A stretch of DNA of 64,000 bases from an uncultured Lachnospiraceae bacterium. GTDB lineage: Bacteria > Bacillota > Clostridia > Lachnospirales > Lachnospiraceae. The stretch covers positions 62,001 to 126,000 of the forward strand of contig CANRPU010000003.1 of assembly GCA_947632555.1 (NCBI GenBank), written 5' to 3'. The stretch's first letter is position 1, and every line of letters starts with the position of its first letter. Positions 52,128-59,565 of the stretch are shown in pieces. The notes beneath the pieces are model-generated. The model saw only the letters and a program-made list of their open reading frames with translations. It searched no databases and was not told the DNA's origin. A program made the position numbers and the translations under genes.

Positions 52128-52583
52128 ATGGAAGAATTAAAGGCAATAGATGAGGGCATGACAACCCAGTATATCGTGATCCGGCTCGGACAGGAGCAGT
52201 TCGGCATAGATATCCAGTACATCGACAATATCGTGAGAATGCAGCATATTACCAGAGTGCCCAAACTGGCGCCTTATCTCAAAGGCGTGATCAACCTGCG
52301 CGGTGAAGTGATCCCCATTATGAGCATCTGTCTGAAAATGGGACTTGCGCCTGACGAAGAAGGCAAATCCACCCGTATTATCATTGTAAAGCTGGAGCAG
52401 TACGGCACTATCGGCATGATGGTGGATGAAGTCAAGGAAGTGGTAACTTTGAACATGGCTTCCCAGGTAGAGAAGATGGCGTACGACAAAGATGATAAAA
52501 ATAATTTTGTCCTGGGTGTGGGCAAATATGAGGGCGGCTTGATCTCCCTGCTGGATCTGAACGCGGTGGTACAGGAAAAGTAG
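52128..52583 (+). CDS. cheW: Chemotaxis coupling protein CheW
   Basis: A 151-residue two-subdomain SH3-like protein joining receptors to CheA. It has the YIVIRLGQEQFGIDI start, RVPKLAPYLKGVINLRGEV and IPIMSICLKMGL, and the later GMMVDEVKEVV segment, all typical for CheW. GAAGGAGGGCTAAAGGG precedes the ATG. Follows cheA by 18 bases. Confidence 0.97.
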   Translation: MEELKAIDEGMTTQYIVIRLGQEQFGIDIQYIDNIVRMQHITRVPKLAPYLKGVINLRGEVIPIMSICLKMGLAPDEEGKSTRIIIVKLEQYGTIGMMVDEVKEVVTLNMASQVEKMAYDKDDKNNFVLGVGKYEGGLISLLDLNAVVQEK

Positions 52584-52607
52584 CGGCCTGTGAGGAGTGT
52601 GTGAAAA

Positions 52608-53225
52608 TTGTCTGAAATAAGCTTAGAGAGCGTAACACAGAATTATTTTGACGTATTAAGGGAAATCGGGAATATCGGGGCGGGCAATGCCATGACCGCC
52701 CTTTCCCAAATGCTGCAGTGCAAGGTGGATATGCAGGTGCCCCAGGTCAGACTGATGGAATTTCAGGATGTGGGAGCCATGATGGGCGGGGAAGAACAGC
52801 TGATGATAGGCGTCTATCTGGCCATCGAAGGGGATATTACCGGCAGCATCATGTTTCTGGTCAAGCAGGAAAGCGCCAAGCATCTGGTGAATAAACTGAT
52901 GATGGGGATGGGCAGCGAGGGCCCGGATTTTAATGAAATGGAACTGTCCGCCATGAAGGAGGTCAGCAATATCATTACCGGCGCTTACCTCAATTCCCTG
53001 TCCATGCTGACCAATTTGAAGATTTATCCGTCACCTCCCGAACTGACGCTGGATATGGCGGGGGCCATCCTGAGTGTTCCGGCTATTGAATTTGGCACTA
53101 TCGGAGATCAGATCCTTCTGATCCAGTCGCGGTTTTTTGATGAGGTGGAAATAGACGGCTATTTTATTCTCATACCGGATTTGGAATCCTACGAAAAAAT
53201 ACTGACGTCACTTGGCGTAATGTAA
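52608..53225 (+). CDS. cheC: CheY-P phosphatase CheC
   Basis: A 205-residue CheC phosphatase that removes phosphate from CheY and is stimulated by CheD. Both active-site pairs are present: Glu19-Asn22 in REIGNIGAGNA and Glu118-Asn121 in MKEVSNIITGAY. The start is TTG at 52608, with GAGGAG about 10 bases upstream; no ATG lies near the conserved N-terminus. The adjoining cheD fits the known CheC-CheD complex. Confidence 0.94.
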   Translation: MSEISLESVTQNYFDVLREIGNIGAGNAMTALSQMLQCKVDMQVPQVRLMEFQDVGAMMGGEEQLMIGVYLAIEGDITGSIMFLVKQESAKHLVNKLMMGMGSEGPDFNEMELSAMKEVSNIITGAYLNSLSMLTNLKIYPSPPELTLDMAGAILSVPAIEFGTIGDQILLIQSRFFDEVEIDGYFILIPDLESYEKILTSLGVM

Positions 53226-53251
53226 CGGAGATAAGAACCGAGGTAGCTGGG

Positions 53252-53740
53252 ATGAGTGAAATAATTAAAGTGGGGATGGCCGACCTGAAAGTGTGTAAAA
53301 GTCCGGACGGCGTGACAACACTGGGGCTTGGCTCCTGCGTTGGGATCGCGCTGAGGGATCCGCTGACCGGGATCGGCGGGCTGGCCCATATTATGCTGCC
53401 GGATTCCACCGTGATCCGCGGAAGCGAGAGCAACGTGGCGAAATTCGCGGATACGGGGATAGCGGAGCTGGTAAGGCAGATGGAAGCGAAAGGCGCGCAG
53501 AGAAGCCGCATGACGGCCAAGCTGGCCGGGGGAGCCATGATGTTCGCTTTTCAGAACAAGAGTGAGCTGGTGCGTGTGGGTGACAGAAATGTGGAAGCCT
53601 CCAGGCGCAAGCTGGCGGAACTGGGAATCCGCGTATTGGCGGAGGACGTGGGCGCCAATTACGGAAGAACTGTTATTTTTTATCCGGAAACCGGGGACTA
53701 TGTGATCAGAGCGGTGGGGAAACCGGAGAAAGTGATATAG
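53252..53740 (+). CDS. cheD: Chemoreceptor glutamine deamidase CheD
   Basis: A 162-residue deamidase. The catalytic cysteine is Cys29 in LGLGSCVGIAL and the histidine His46 in GGLAHIMLP. It deamidates receptors and, bound to CheC, stimulates CheY-P hydrolysis. Its 3-prime end is part of a 38-base tandem duplication, the second copy of which lies outside the gene. Confidence 0.95.
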   Translation: MSEIIKVGMADLKVCKSPDGVTTLGLGSCVGIALRDPLTGIGGLAHIMLPDSTVIRGSESNVAKFADTGIAELVRQMEAKGAQRSRMTAKLAGGAMMFAFQNKSELVRVGDRNVEASRRKLAELGIRVLAEDVGANYGRTVIFYPETGDYVIRAVGKPEKVI

Positions 53741-53798
53741 CAGATTAGAGGTCGACATGACCGGAAAAAGTGATATAGCAGATTAGAGGTCGATATGA
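53723..53798 (+). repeat. 38-base tandem duplication at the cheD end
   Basis: Positions 53723-53760 and 53761-53798 match at 36 of 38 bases. Each copy holds the end of the cheD frame, a TAGAGGTCGA ribosome-binding region and an ATG. The second ATG is the start of the next gene; the first begins a nine-codon frame. Confidence 0.9.
53757..53786 (+). CDS. Nine-codon leader frame created by the duplication
   Basis: ATG at 53757 is preceded by AGAGGTCG, the same initiation context as the following gene, and is followed by eight codons and TAG (MTGKSDIAD). It may be translated simply as a by-product, feeding ribosomes to the start nine bases beyond its stop. No function is claimed. Confidence 0.35.
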   Translation: MTGKSDIAD

Positions 53799-54088
53799 AA
53801 AGAAAATATATGCCGCTGATCCTGATGCTGTCAGCCGGGGCCGTAACAGCTGTGATTACCTTGATAAAGCAGTACACGATGGTGCAAAGACTGGGCGCGC
53901 TGTTGGCGGTTTTGCTGATCTTTTATGGACTGGGCAGTCTGTTGAAGTGGCTGCTGGATACCTTTGAGGCCCAGAATGAAAAGAAGGCCATGGATGAAGG
54001 CGCGGTGATCGAAAAGGAATTGGAAGCCGCCGGGGAGGACGCGGGAGAGGAAGAGCAGGAGAAGGAACCCCCGCGGGAAGAAGAATAA
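53795..54088 (+). CDS. Small membrane protein of unknown function between cheD and fliA
   Basis: I do not recognise this 97-residue protein. Two membrane helices are visible (about residues 5-22, IKQY loop, and 33-54), followed by a short amphipathic stretch and an acidic C-terminal tail with many Glu (residues 66-97). The tail faces the cytoplasm if both ends are inside. Its place between cheD and the sigma-28 gene suggests a link with motility or with control of FliA, but nothing in the sequence proves this. The initiation region AGAGGTCGAT is duplicated just upstream. Confidence 0.7.
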   Translation: MKRKYMPLILMLSAGAVTAVITLIKQYTMVQRLGALLAVLLIFYGLGSLLKWLLDTFEAQNEKKAMDEGAVIEKELEAAGEDAGEEEQEKEPPREEE

Positions 54089-54111
54089 AATAAGCGGCTT
54101 AGGAGGTTACT

Positions 54112-54885
54112 ATGGACGAAGCGGGCAGAAAGATGCTCTGGGATACATATGCCGGAAACAAGACACCCGAGATCAGGGAAAAGATCATATTGGAATATGC
54201 GCCGCTTGTCAAGCTGGTAGCCGGCAGGCTCAGTATGTACCTGGGCTATAATGTGGAATATGAGGATCTGGTCAGTTACGGGGTGTTCGGGCTGATCGAT
54301 GCCATAGACAAGTTTGATTCCATGAAGGAGGTCAAATTTGAAACTTATGCCAGTCTGCGTATCCGCGGAGCGATCCTGGACCAGATCAGAAAGATGGACT
54401 GGATCCCCCGGACCATCCGGCAGAAGCAGAAGAAAATAGAGGCGGTCATCAAAGAGGTGGAGCTTACCATGGGACGCAGCGCCACCGACGAGGAAATTGC
54501 CAGGGGACTGGGGATTTCCGACGAGGAGTATCTGGAATGGCAGTCCCAGATGAAGATTACCAATGTAGTATCTCTGAACGAATATATGGAACAGGGCAGC
54601 GAGGTGCCGGCGGATATGAACCGCTACGCCACTGCCCGCTTTGACAGTCCGGAAGAAAATATCGAAAAGGCGGAACTGAAGCAGGTGCTGGAGCAGGCGC
54701 TGCAGACATTGACGGAAAAAGAGCGGAAGGTGATCCTGCTCTATTATTACGAGGACCTGACGTTAAAGGAGATCAGCAATGTCCTGGAGGTTTCGGAATC
54801 CCGCATTTCCCAGCTGCATACCAGAGCTCTGGAAAAAATGAAAAGTAAGATGGGAAATTATATGGGTATGCTGACGGACAGATAG
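54112..54885 (+). CDS. fliA: Flagellar sigma factor sigma-28 (FliA/SigD)
   Basis: A 257-residue sigma factor that directs late flagellar and chemotaxis transcription. Region 2 (LVKLVAGRLSMYLGYNVEYE, then DLVSYGVFGLIDAIDKFD), region 3 (AILDQIRKMDWIPRTIRQK) and region 4 (LTEKERKVILLYYYEDLTLK and the HTH with SESRISQLHTRALEKM) match the FliA/WhiG group. Region 1 is absent, as usual. It lies near the end of the cluster, as sigD does in Bacillus. A sigma-28 promoter ahead of fliK would give it positive feedback through the operon. Confidence 0.96.
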   Translation: MDEAGRKMLWDTYAGNKTPEIREKIILEYAPLVKLVAGRLSMYLGYNVEYEDLVSYGVFGLIDAIDKFDSMKEVKFETYASLRIRGAILDQIRKMDWIPRTIRQKQKKIEAVIKEVELTMGRSATDEEIARGLGISDEEYLEWQSQMKITNVVSLNEYMEQGSEVPADMNRYATARFDSPEENIEKAELKQVLEQALQTLTEKERKVILLYYYEDLTLKEISNVLEVSESRISQLHTRALEKMKSKMGNYMGMLTDR

Positions 54886-54926
54886 ACAGCAGCATGGAGC
54901 CTGACGAAGGCGGAATGAGAGGAAAT

Positions 54927-56513
54927 ATGAAAAACGGTTATTTCAGACTGGTATCTGACGGGGGCGGCTTTGGACTGGAGATCAAGGCACCCAGGGATGG
55001 CGGTGAAAATGTAAGGATCAAGGAAGTCACGGATTATCTTGCCCTGTGCAATGTGATCTGTGACATTTCTGCGTTAAAGAATGCCGTAACGGAGGGAAAG
55101 GACACCGTCCTTCATCTGGGAGCGGGAGCCTGTCCCAGGGAAAACATGCGTTACCAGCTCTATACGGCCGATGACAATATGTCCGTGACAGCCAGATTTT
55201 ACGCGCCTTCTTCCACGGGAGAGAAAATGTCCCCGGAAGAATTTTTAAACGATCTGAAATTCCGGCAGGTGCGGTTTGGCATACAGGAGGAAAATATCCG
55301 GCGGGCCTTGGCCGGAGAAGCGTACTGCACGGATATCGTGGTAGCGCTGGGGCAGGAACCCAAGCAGGGGAAAGATGCTTTTATTGAATATTTTTTCAAT
55401 ACGGATCCCAAAGCCAGGCCCACTATGAAAGAGGACGGCAGCGTGGACTTTTTTAACCTGAACACCATCAGCCACTGCAAGGCCGGAGATGTACTGGCGA
55501 AGCTGACGCCTGCCGTAAACGGTGAGGACGGCATGAACGTGCTGGGAACCAGGATAAAACCCAGGGAAGTGAAGAATGCGGTTTTAAGATGCGGGAAAAA
55601 TATAGATATTTCCGATGACAGGCTGGTGCTTACCTCCAGGGTCAGCGGGCACGCCACTCTGGTGGAAGGCCAGGTCTTTGTGTCCGATGTGCTGGCGGTG
55701 GAAAATGTGGACAATTCCACGGGCAATATTGAATACGAGGGAAGCGTGGAGGTCCACGGCAATGTACAGTCCAATTTTTCGGTGAAGGCGCAGGGCAATA
55801 TCATTGTGGACGGACTGGTGGAGGGCGCTTATCTGGAGGCCGGCGGCGATATCATCATTGCCAGGGGCATGGCCGGAATGTCCAAGGGAGAGATAAAGGC
55901 GAAAGGCAATATCGTGGCGAAGTTTTTTGAAAATGCCAAGGCTTCCGCGGGCGGCTATATCACCACGGAATCCATTCTGCACAGCAATGTGATGGCCGGC
56001 AGTGAGATTACGGTGGGCGGAAAGAGAGGATTTATCACGGGCGGCAATGTGGTGGCCGCCAATCAGATAAAGGTGAAAACGCTGGGTTCCTCCATGGGCG
56101 CTTCCACGGTGGTGGAAGTGGGCGCGGACCCTCTGATCAAGCAGGAACTGGCCCAGCTGCAGAAAAACGCGGCGGAAATTGACAAACAGTTAAAAAGCAT
56201 AGAGCCCATCATCGTTTCTTATGCCATGAAACGCAGACAGGGCATGCAGTTAAGCCCGGAACAGATGCAGTATCTCTCCACGCTGGCGAAAGCGCGGGAG
56301 CAAAAGCAGAAGGAACTTGCCGAGGTAAACGGGCATCTGGAGGAGTTGCAGCAGGTTCTGGAGCAGCAGAAGCAGGCGCAGGTGATCGTCACCGGGGAAG
56401 TCTTTCCCGGCACCAAGATCGTGATCGGAGATGTATCCATGGTGGTGCAGACCAGCATGAAATACTGTAAGTTCGTAAAACTACGGGGCGATGTGAAGAT
56501 GGTGGGGATCTAA
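54927..56513 (+). CDS. FapA/DUF342 family protein
   Basis: A 528-residue protein of the DUF342 family. The N-terminal domain (to about 150) is followed by the FLNLNTISHCKAGDVLAKL-type segment (FFNLNTISHCKAGDVL here), then a beta-helix-like series with repeating Gly/Val/Ile (NIEYEGSVEVHGNVQSNF, GNIIVDGLVEGAYLEAGGDI) and a C-terminal coiled-coil (about 410-480). The family is widespread in motile Firmicutes next to sigD, but its function is not established; a role as polar or surface scaffold has been suggested for relatives. The start at 54927 has an AGAGGAAAT site; ATG 54894 has none. Confidence 0.82.
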   Translation: MKNGYFRLVSDGGGFGLEIKAPRDGGENVRIKEVTDYLALCNVICDISALKNAVTEGKDTVLHLGAGACPRENMRYQLYTADDNMSVTARFYAPSSTGEKMSPEEFLNDLKFRQVRFGIQEENIRRALAGEAYCTDIVVALGQEPKQGKDAFIEYFFNTDPKARPTMKEDGSVDFFNLNTISHCKAGDVLAKLTPAVNGEDGMNVLGTRIKPREVKNAVLRCGKNIDISDDRLVLTSRVSGHATLVEGQVFVSDVLAVENVDNSTGNIEYEGSVEVHGNVQSNFSVKAQGNIIVDGLVEGAYLEAGGDIIIARGMAGMSKGEIKAKGNIVAKFFENAKASAGGYITTESILHSNVMAGSEITVGGKRGFITGGNVVAANQIKVKTLGSSMGASTVVEVGADPLIKQELAQLQKNAAEIDKQLKSIEPIIVSYAMKRRQGMQLSPEQMQYLSTLAKAREQKQKELAEVNGHLEELQQVLEQQKQAQVIVTGEVFPGTKIVIGDVSMVVQTSMKYCKFVKLRGDVKMVGI

Positions 56514-56539
56514 CCGTATCGGGGGAAAGGAGTGTTCCT

Positions 56540-56851
56540 ATGGCAATGGGGTCTATTGAACTGGGAACGATAGTCAGGTCGCAGGATTATACCACGATCA
56601 AGCAGAACGAGGACAACAAAGGGATCGCGCAGCAGAGCGCGCTGGTACAGGACAGGCAGAAGGACGATACCCGCAAAATGCGGCAGGTCAACCAGAGCGA
56701 TGATACCCAGTGGCAGCAGAAGAAATTTGATGCCAGGGACAAGGGCAGCAACAGCTACGCGGGAAACGGCGGGAAGGACCGCGGAAAAGAAAAAGAACCG
56801 GACGGCAGAGTGATCGTAAAAGGCCGGGGCGGTTTTGACATTAAGATCTGA
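56540..56851 (+). CDS. Small hydrophilic protein of unknown function
   Basis: I do not recognise a family. The 103-residue protein starts MAMGSIELGTIVRSQDYTTI, is rich in Gln, Asp and Lys through the middle and Gly/Lys towards the end, and closes with GRVIVKGRGGFDIKI. It has no membrane segment or signal peptide and is probably disordered apart from its ends. A strong GGGGGAAAGGAG site makes translation likely. It belongs to the same run as the DUF342 and DUF6115 genes, with spacings of 26 and 12 bases. Confidence 0.6.
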   Translation: MAMGSIELGTIVRSQDYTTIKQNEDNKGIAQQSALVQDRQKDDTRKMRQVNQSDDTQWQQKKFDARDKGSNSYAGNGGKDRGKEKEPDGRVIVKGRGGFDIKI

Positions 56852-56863
56852 GGAGAAGAGCCG

Positions 56864-57625
56864 ATGGGAGTTTTGGAGATCGTTCTTCTGGTACTCGGGG
56901 CGGGCATTTTTGTGCTGAGTTTTCTGCTGCCGGCCGGTACGGCGGAAACGGGAGAACTGAGCAGAGAAGCCGTGCGCGAGGAAGCGAAGAACGCGGTGGA
57001 GAAGGAAATGGACGGCGTAAAAAGCCGGATCGAAGATATTGTGGACGAAACGGTAACTTACGCGGTGGAAAAAACGGAACGTTCATTGGAAAGGATTTCC
57101 AATGAAAAGATCATGGCGGTCAACGAATATTCGGATACCGTACTGGAAGACATCAATAAAAATCATAAAGAGGTGATGTTTCTTTATGATATGCTCAATG
57201 ATAAGCATGAAAACCTGAAAAATACGGTGACGCAGGTAGAGAAAACCGTAAAAGAAGCGGAGCAGAACGCCAGAGAAGCGGCGATGGCAAAAGCCCAGGA
57301 ACCGCCGCGGGAAGAAAAGAAGAAGCCGGAGAAGAAGGCTGTAAAACGCCGCGAAAAAGAGCCGGAAGAAGGAGAGTTTCAAACACTCTCGCCCCAAAAA
57401 GTTTCGGAAAACGCGGATTCCGTTAAGATCATCCGCAGCGTTCCGAAGGATATGGACATCAGTTTTACCCAGGAGGGACAGCAGGATCAGGAAGGCGGCA
57501 GCAACAACAACGAGAGGATCCTGCAGCTGCATAACGAAGGCAGGTCCAATGTGGCCATCGCCAGGGAACTGGGGCTTGGCGTGGGTGAAGTAAAGCTGGT
57601 AATTGATTTGTTTGAAGGAGTATAG
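56864..57625 (+). CDS. DUF6115-type membrane-anchored coiled-coil protein, SwrB-like position
   Basis: A 253-residue protein with an N-terminal membrane helix (about residues 3-22), a long coiled-coil (about 30-150), a Lys/Glu-rich linker and a C-terminal HTH-like motif (RILQLHNEGRSNVAIARELG, then VGEVKLVIDLF). This layout, and the position between sigma-28 and rpsB, matches SwrB of Bacillus, which promotes assembly of the flagellar switch and export apparatus. I see no sequence identity strong enough to call it SwrB. Its end overlaps the open frame of the next gene, whose likely GTG start is seven bases past the stop. Confidence 0.7.
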   Translation: MGVLEIVLLVLGAGIFVLSFLLPAGTAETGELSREAVREEAKNAVEKEMDGVKSRIEDIVDETVTYAVEKTERSLERISNEKIMAVNEYSDTVLEDINKNHKEVMFLYDMLNDKHENLKNTVTQVEKTVKEAEQNAREAAMAKAQEPPREEKKKPEKKAVKRREKEPEEGEFQTLSPQKVSENADSVKIIRSVPKDMDISFTQEGQQDQEGGSNNNERILQLHNEGRSNVAIARELGLGVGEVKLVIDLFEGV

Positions 57626-57632
57626 CAGCAGC

Positions 57633-58325
57633 GTGAAACGGAAATTTTATCTGCGGGGACTGGGCATCGGTATTCTGGTCACCGCGGTGATCATGGGAAT
57701 TGCATCCGGCCGTAAGCGGGACATGACGGACGAAGAGATCAGGGAACGCGCCAGGGAGCTGGGCATGGTGGAGAGCGTGGTGCTTTCCAATCTGGAAACG
57801 GCTTCCCCGTCTGCCGGGAGCGCTGCGCCGTCACAGCCCCCGGTGATACCGGAAACCTCACCGGAAGTAACGCCGTCTGAAGAAACGCCTGCGGAGCAAT
57901 CTCCGTCGGAACAAACGCCGTCGGAGGAAACGCCGATGGGTTCGCCGGAAGCATCACCGGCGGAATCCCCGTCAGGGGAAACGCCGATGGGTTCGCCGGA
58001 AGCGTCACCGGAGCAAACGCCGTCGGGGGAAACGCCGATGAGTTCGCCGGAAGCGTCACCGGCGGAAACGTTACCGGAGGAAACGCCGGAAACCACTGCC
58101 GCTCCCGACGGGACGGTATGGATCACGATCCGTTCCGGCCAGAGTTCCGCGGCAGTCAGCAGGCTTTTGGAAGAGGCGGGGCTGGTGGGATCGGCTTCCG
58201 CTTATGACAAATATCTTTGCGAGAACGGCTACGACAACAGGATCCGGTCAGGCACGCATGAAATCCCCGCGGGAGCCGGGGAAGAAGAGATCGCACTCAT
58301 TATTACGGGAAATGCGGGAAAATAG
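57633..58325 (+). CDS. MltG/YceG-related membrane protein lacking the catalytic domain
   Basis: The 230-residue product has a cytoplasmic basic start, one membrane helix (about residues 8-24), a helix (29-45), then an extracellular stalk rich in Pro, Ser, Glu and Thr built from repeats of 17 residues. The C-terminal 65 residues (TVWITIRSGQSSAAVSRLLE and the following RSGTHEIPAG) resemble the N-terminal LysM-like subdomain of the lytic transglycosylase MltG/YceG. The catalytic domain is missing, so it may bind and not cut peptidoglycan. The GTG at 57633 follows AAGGAG at 12 bases; an upstream TTG is possible. Confidence 0.65.
   Translation: MKRKFYLRGLGIGILVTAVIMGIASGRKRDMTDEEIRERARELGMVESVVLSNLETASPSAGSAAPSQPPVIPETSPEVTPSEETPAEQSPSEQTPSEETPMGSPEASPAESPSGETPMGSPEASPEQTPSGETPMSSPEASPAETLPEETPETTAAPDGTVWITIRSGQSSAAVSRLLEEAGLVGSASAYDKYLCENGYDNRIRSGTHEIPAGAGEEEIALIITGNAGK
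57927..58079 (+). repeat. 51-base tandem repeats in the Pro/Ser/Glu stalk
   Basis: Three units of 51 bases encode ETPMGSPEASP-type blocks of 17 residues. The copies diverge at a few positions (AESPSG, EQTPSG, AETLPE at the unit ends). The number of units is likely to differ between strains. Confidence 0.75.
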
Positions 58326-58349
58326 CAGGACGGGCGGTCAGAAAAAGAT

Positions 58350-59360
58350 ATGCTGATTTCGGGTAAGAATGGAAAAAGGGAAATAGCGGGTGCGTTCCTG
58401 TGCGCGGCGGGGATTTTCCTGCTGGGCGGATGCGGGATGGCAGGAGAGGAGATCCCTTCGGTTTCGGGAAACGGGCAGAACGCGGAAGAAGCGTCAGAAC
58501 TTAAGATTACGGAAGACAGCTTTGATGAGTACGAGATCGTTCTGCCGGGTTGTAAGGGCGAATATGAGCTGATGTTTTTAACGGACCTTCACATTTCCCT
58601 GCCTGCGCAGGACAGCGATGAGGTGCGCGCCTATGTGGACGAGAGGCGGGAGATGTTTACCGCGCAGGGAGGAAACGGCGTGGAAGCCTCCGATCATCTG
58701 CGGGCTTTTCTGGAATTTGGAGAGGAAAGAGGAGTGGACGCGCTGCTTCTGGGCGGAGATATCATAGATTCTCCTTCCACCGGAAATCTGGACTTTTTGG
58801 AGGATGCGCTGTCTTCCACGGAGATTCCTTATCTGTACGCGCTCGGCAACCATGACTGGACTTATCCGTGGGACTATATGACGCCGGAGGGAAAAGAAGC
58901 GTATCTGCCCTTACTGGCTCCCTATATGAAGGAAAATGTCTGGTTTTCCACCATGGAATTTGAGGACTTCTTTATTGTCTGTATGGATAACAGCAGCAAT
59001 CAGTTTTCCCCGGAGGCGCTGGAGGCCTGCCGGCAGGTACTGGAGGCCGAAAAGCCCGTCATACTTCTCTGCCATGTGCCGCTGCTGACCGAACCGCTTC
59101 TGGAAGAGGCCAGGAAGGTCTGGACAGGGGAGGTGCTGCTTGGCATCAGCAGCAACGGCGGGATCTATCCCAATGAGGTTTCCTCGGAAGTGATAAACCT
59201 GATCCTCGCCGAAGACAGCCCTGTGTTCCTGATATTGGCGGGGCATGTGCATTTTCCGGCATCGGATACGCTGGATGGCGGTATTTTACAGATCGTGGGA
59301 GATGCGGGATATAAGGGGCGCGGCGCGCTCCTGCATATCAGCGGCGGGGAAGAAGAATAA
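58350..59360 (+). CDS. Metallophosphoesterase lipoprotein
   Basis: A 336-residue protein with an N-terminal export signal and a lipobox (FLLGGC) placing Cys28 as the lipid-modified residue. The calcineurin-like metal motifs are complete: TDLHIS, LLGGDIID, LGNHDWT, CHVPLL and GHVHF. It should be anchored outside the cell and hydrolyse phosphoesters; the substrate cannot be told from the sequence. No good ribosome binding site is close to the ATG at 58350 (AGGACGGG is too far, about 17 bases), so start choice or level of translation is uncertain. It sits between the flagellar cluster and rpsB. Confidence 0.78.
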   Translation: MLISGKNGKREIAGAFLCAAGIFLLGGCGMAGEEIPSVSGNGQNAEEASELKITEDSFDEYEIVLPGCKGEYELMFLTDLHISLPAQDSDEVRAYVDERREMFTAQGGNGVEASDHLRAFLEFGEERGVDALLLGGDIIDSPSTGNLDFLEDALSSTEIPYLYALGNHDWTYPWDYMTPEGKEAYLPLLAPYMKENVWFSTMEFEDFFIVCMDNSSNQFSPEALEACRQVLEAEKPVILLCHVPLLTEPLLEEARKVWTGEVLLGISSNGGIYPNEVSSEVINLILAEDSPVFLILAGHVHFPASDTLDGGILQIVGDAGYKGRGALLHISGGEEE

Positions 59361-59381
59361 GAAAACAAGGCAAGATTTTCC

Positions 59382-59410
59382 TTGCATAGCTGCCGCTCTT
59401 ATGCTATAAT
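59382..59410 (+). promoter_or_regulatory. Sigma-A promoter of rpsB-tsf
   Basis: TTGCAT at 59382-59387 and TATAAT at 59405-59410 are 17 bases apart. Transcription starts near 59417, about 150 bases before rpsB. Confidence 0.75.
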
Positions 59411-59565
59411 CTGACTGTTGCACTATAAAGCACGCATTTTGATTCGCGGCCATGGTCTTCGCTGCAGGAGTCGGCGCGGAGAGAACCGGATCTTAACGCA
59501 GGTCCGGCGGAAAAGAAATGCGGAGGACGGCCCGGAGGGCCGAATAACCAAACGGAGGAAAAGAC
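59411..59565 (+). promoter_or_regulatory. Long 5-prime leader of rpsB
   Basis: The leader contains a perfect CGGCCC-GGA-GGGCCG hairpin at 59528-59542, about ten bases before the ribosome-binding CGGAGGAAAAG, and G+C rich sequence further up. Ribosomal protein genes often use such leaders for feedback; an S2-binding site is possible but I cannot match a known leader motif. Confidence 0.4.

Noticed and set aside
53723..53798. Direct repeat as a possible attachment site or insertion footprint
   Set aside because: The copies are directly adjacent with no inserted DNA and no integrase or transposase nearby; a simple tandem duplication.
59366..59385. Terminator after the metallophosphoesterase gene
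   Set aside because: CAAGG/CCTTG can pair but no T run follows and the element overlaps the rpsB -35 hexamer.
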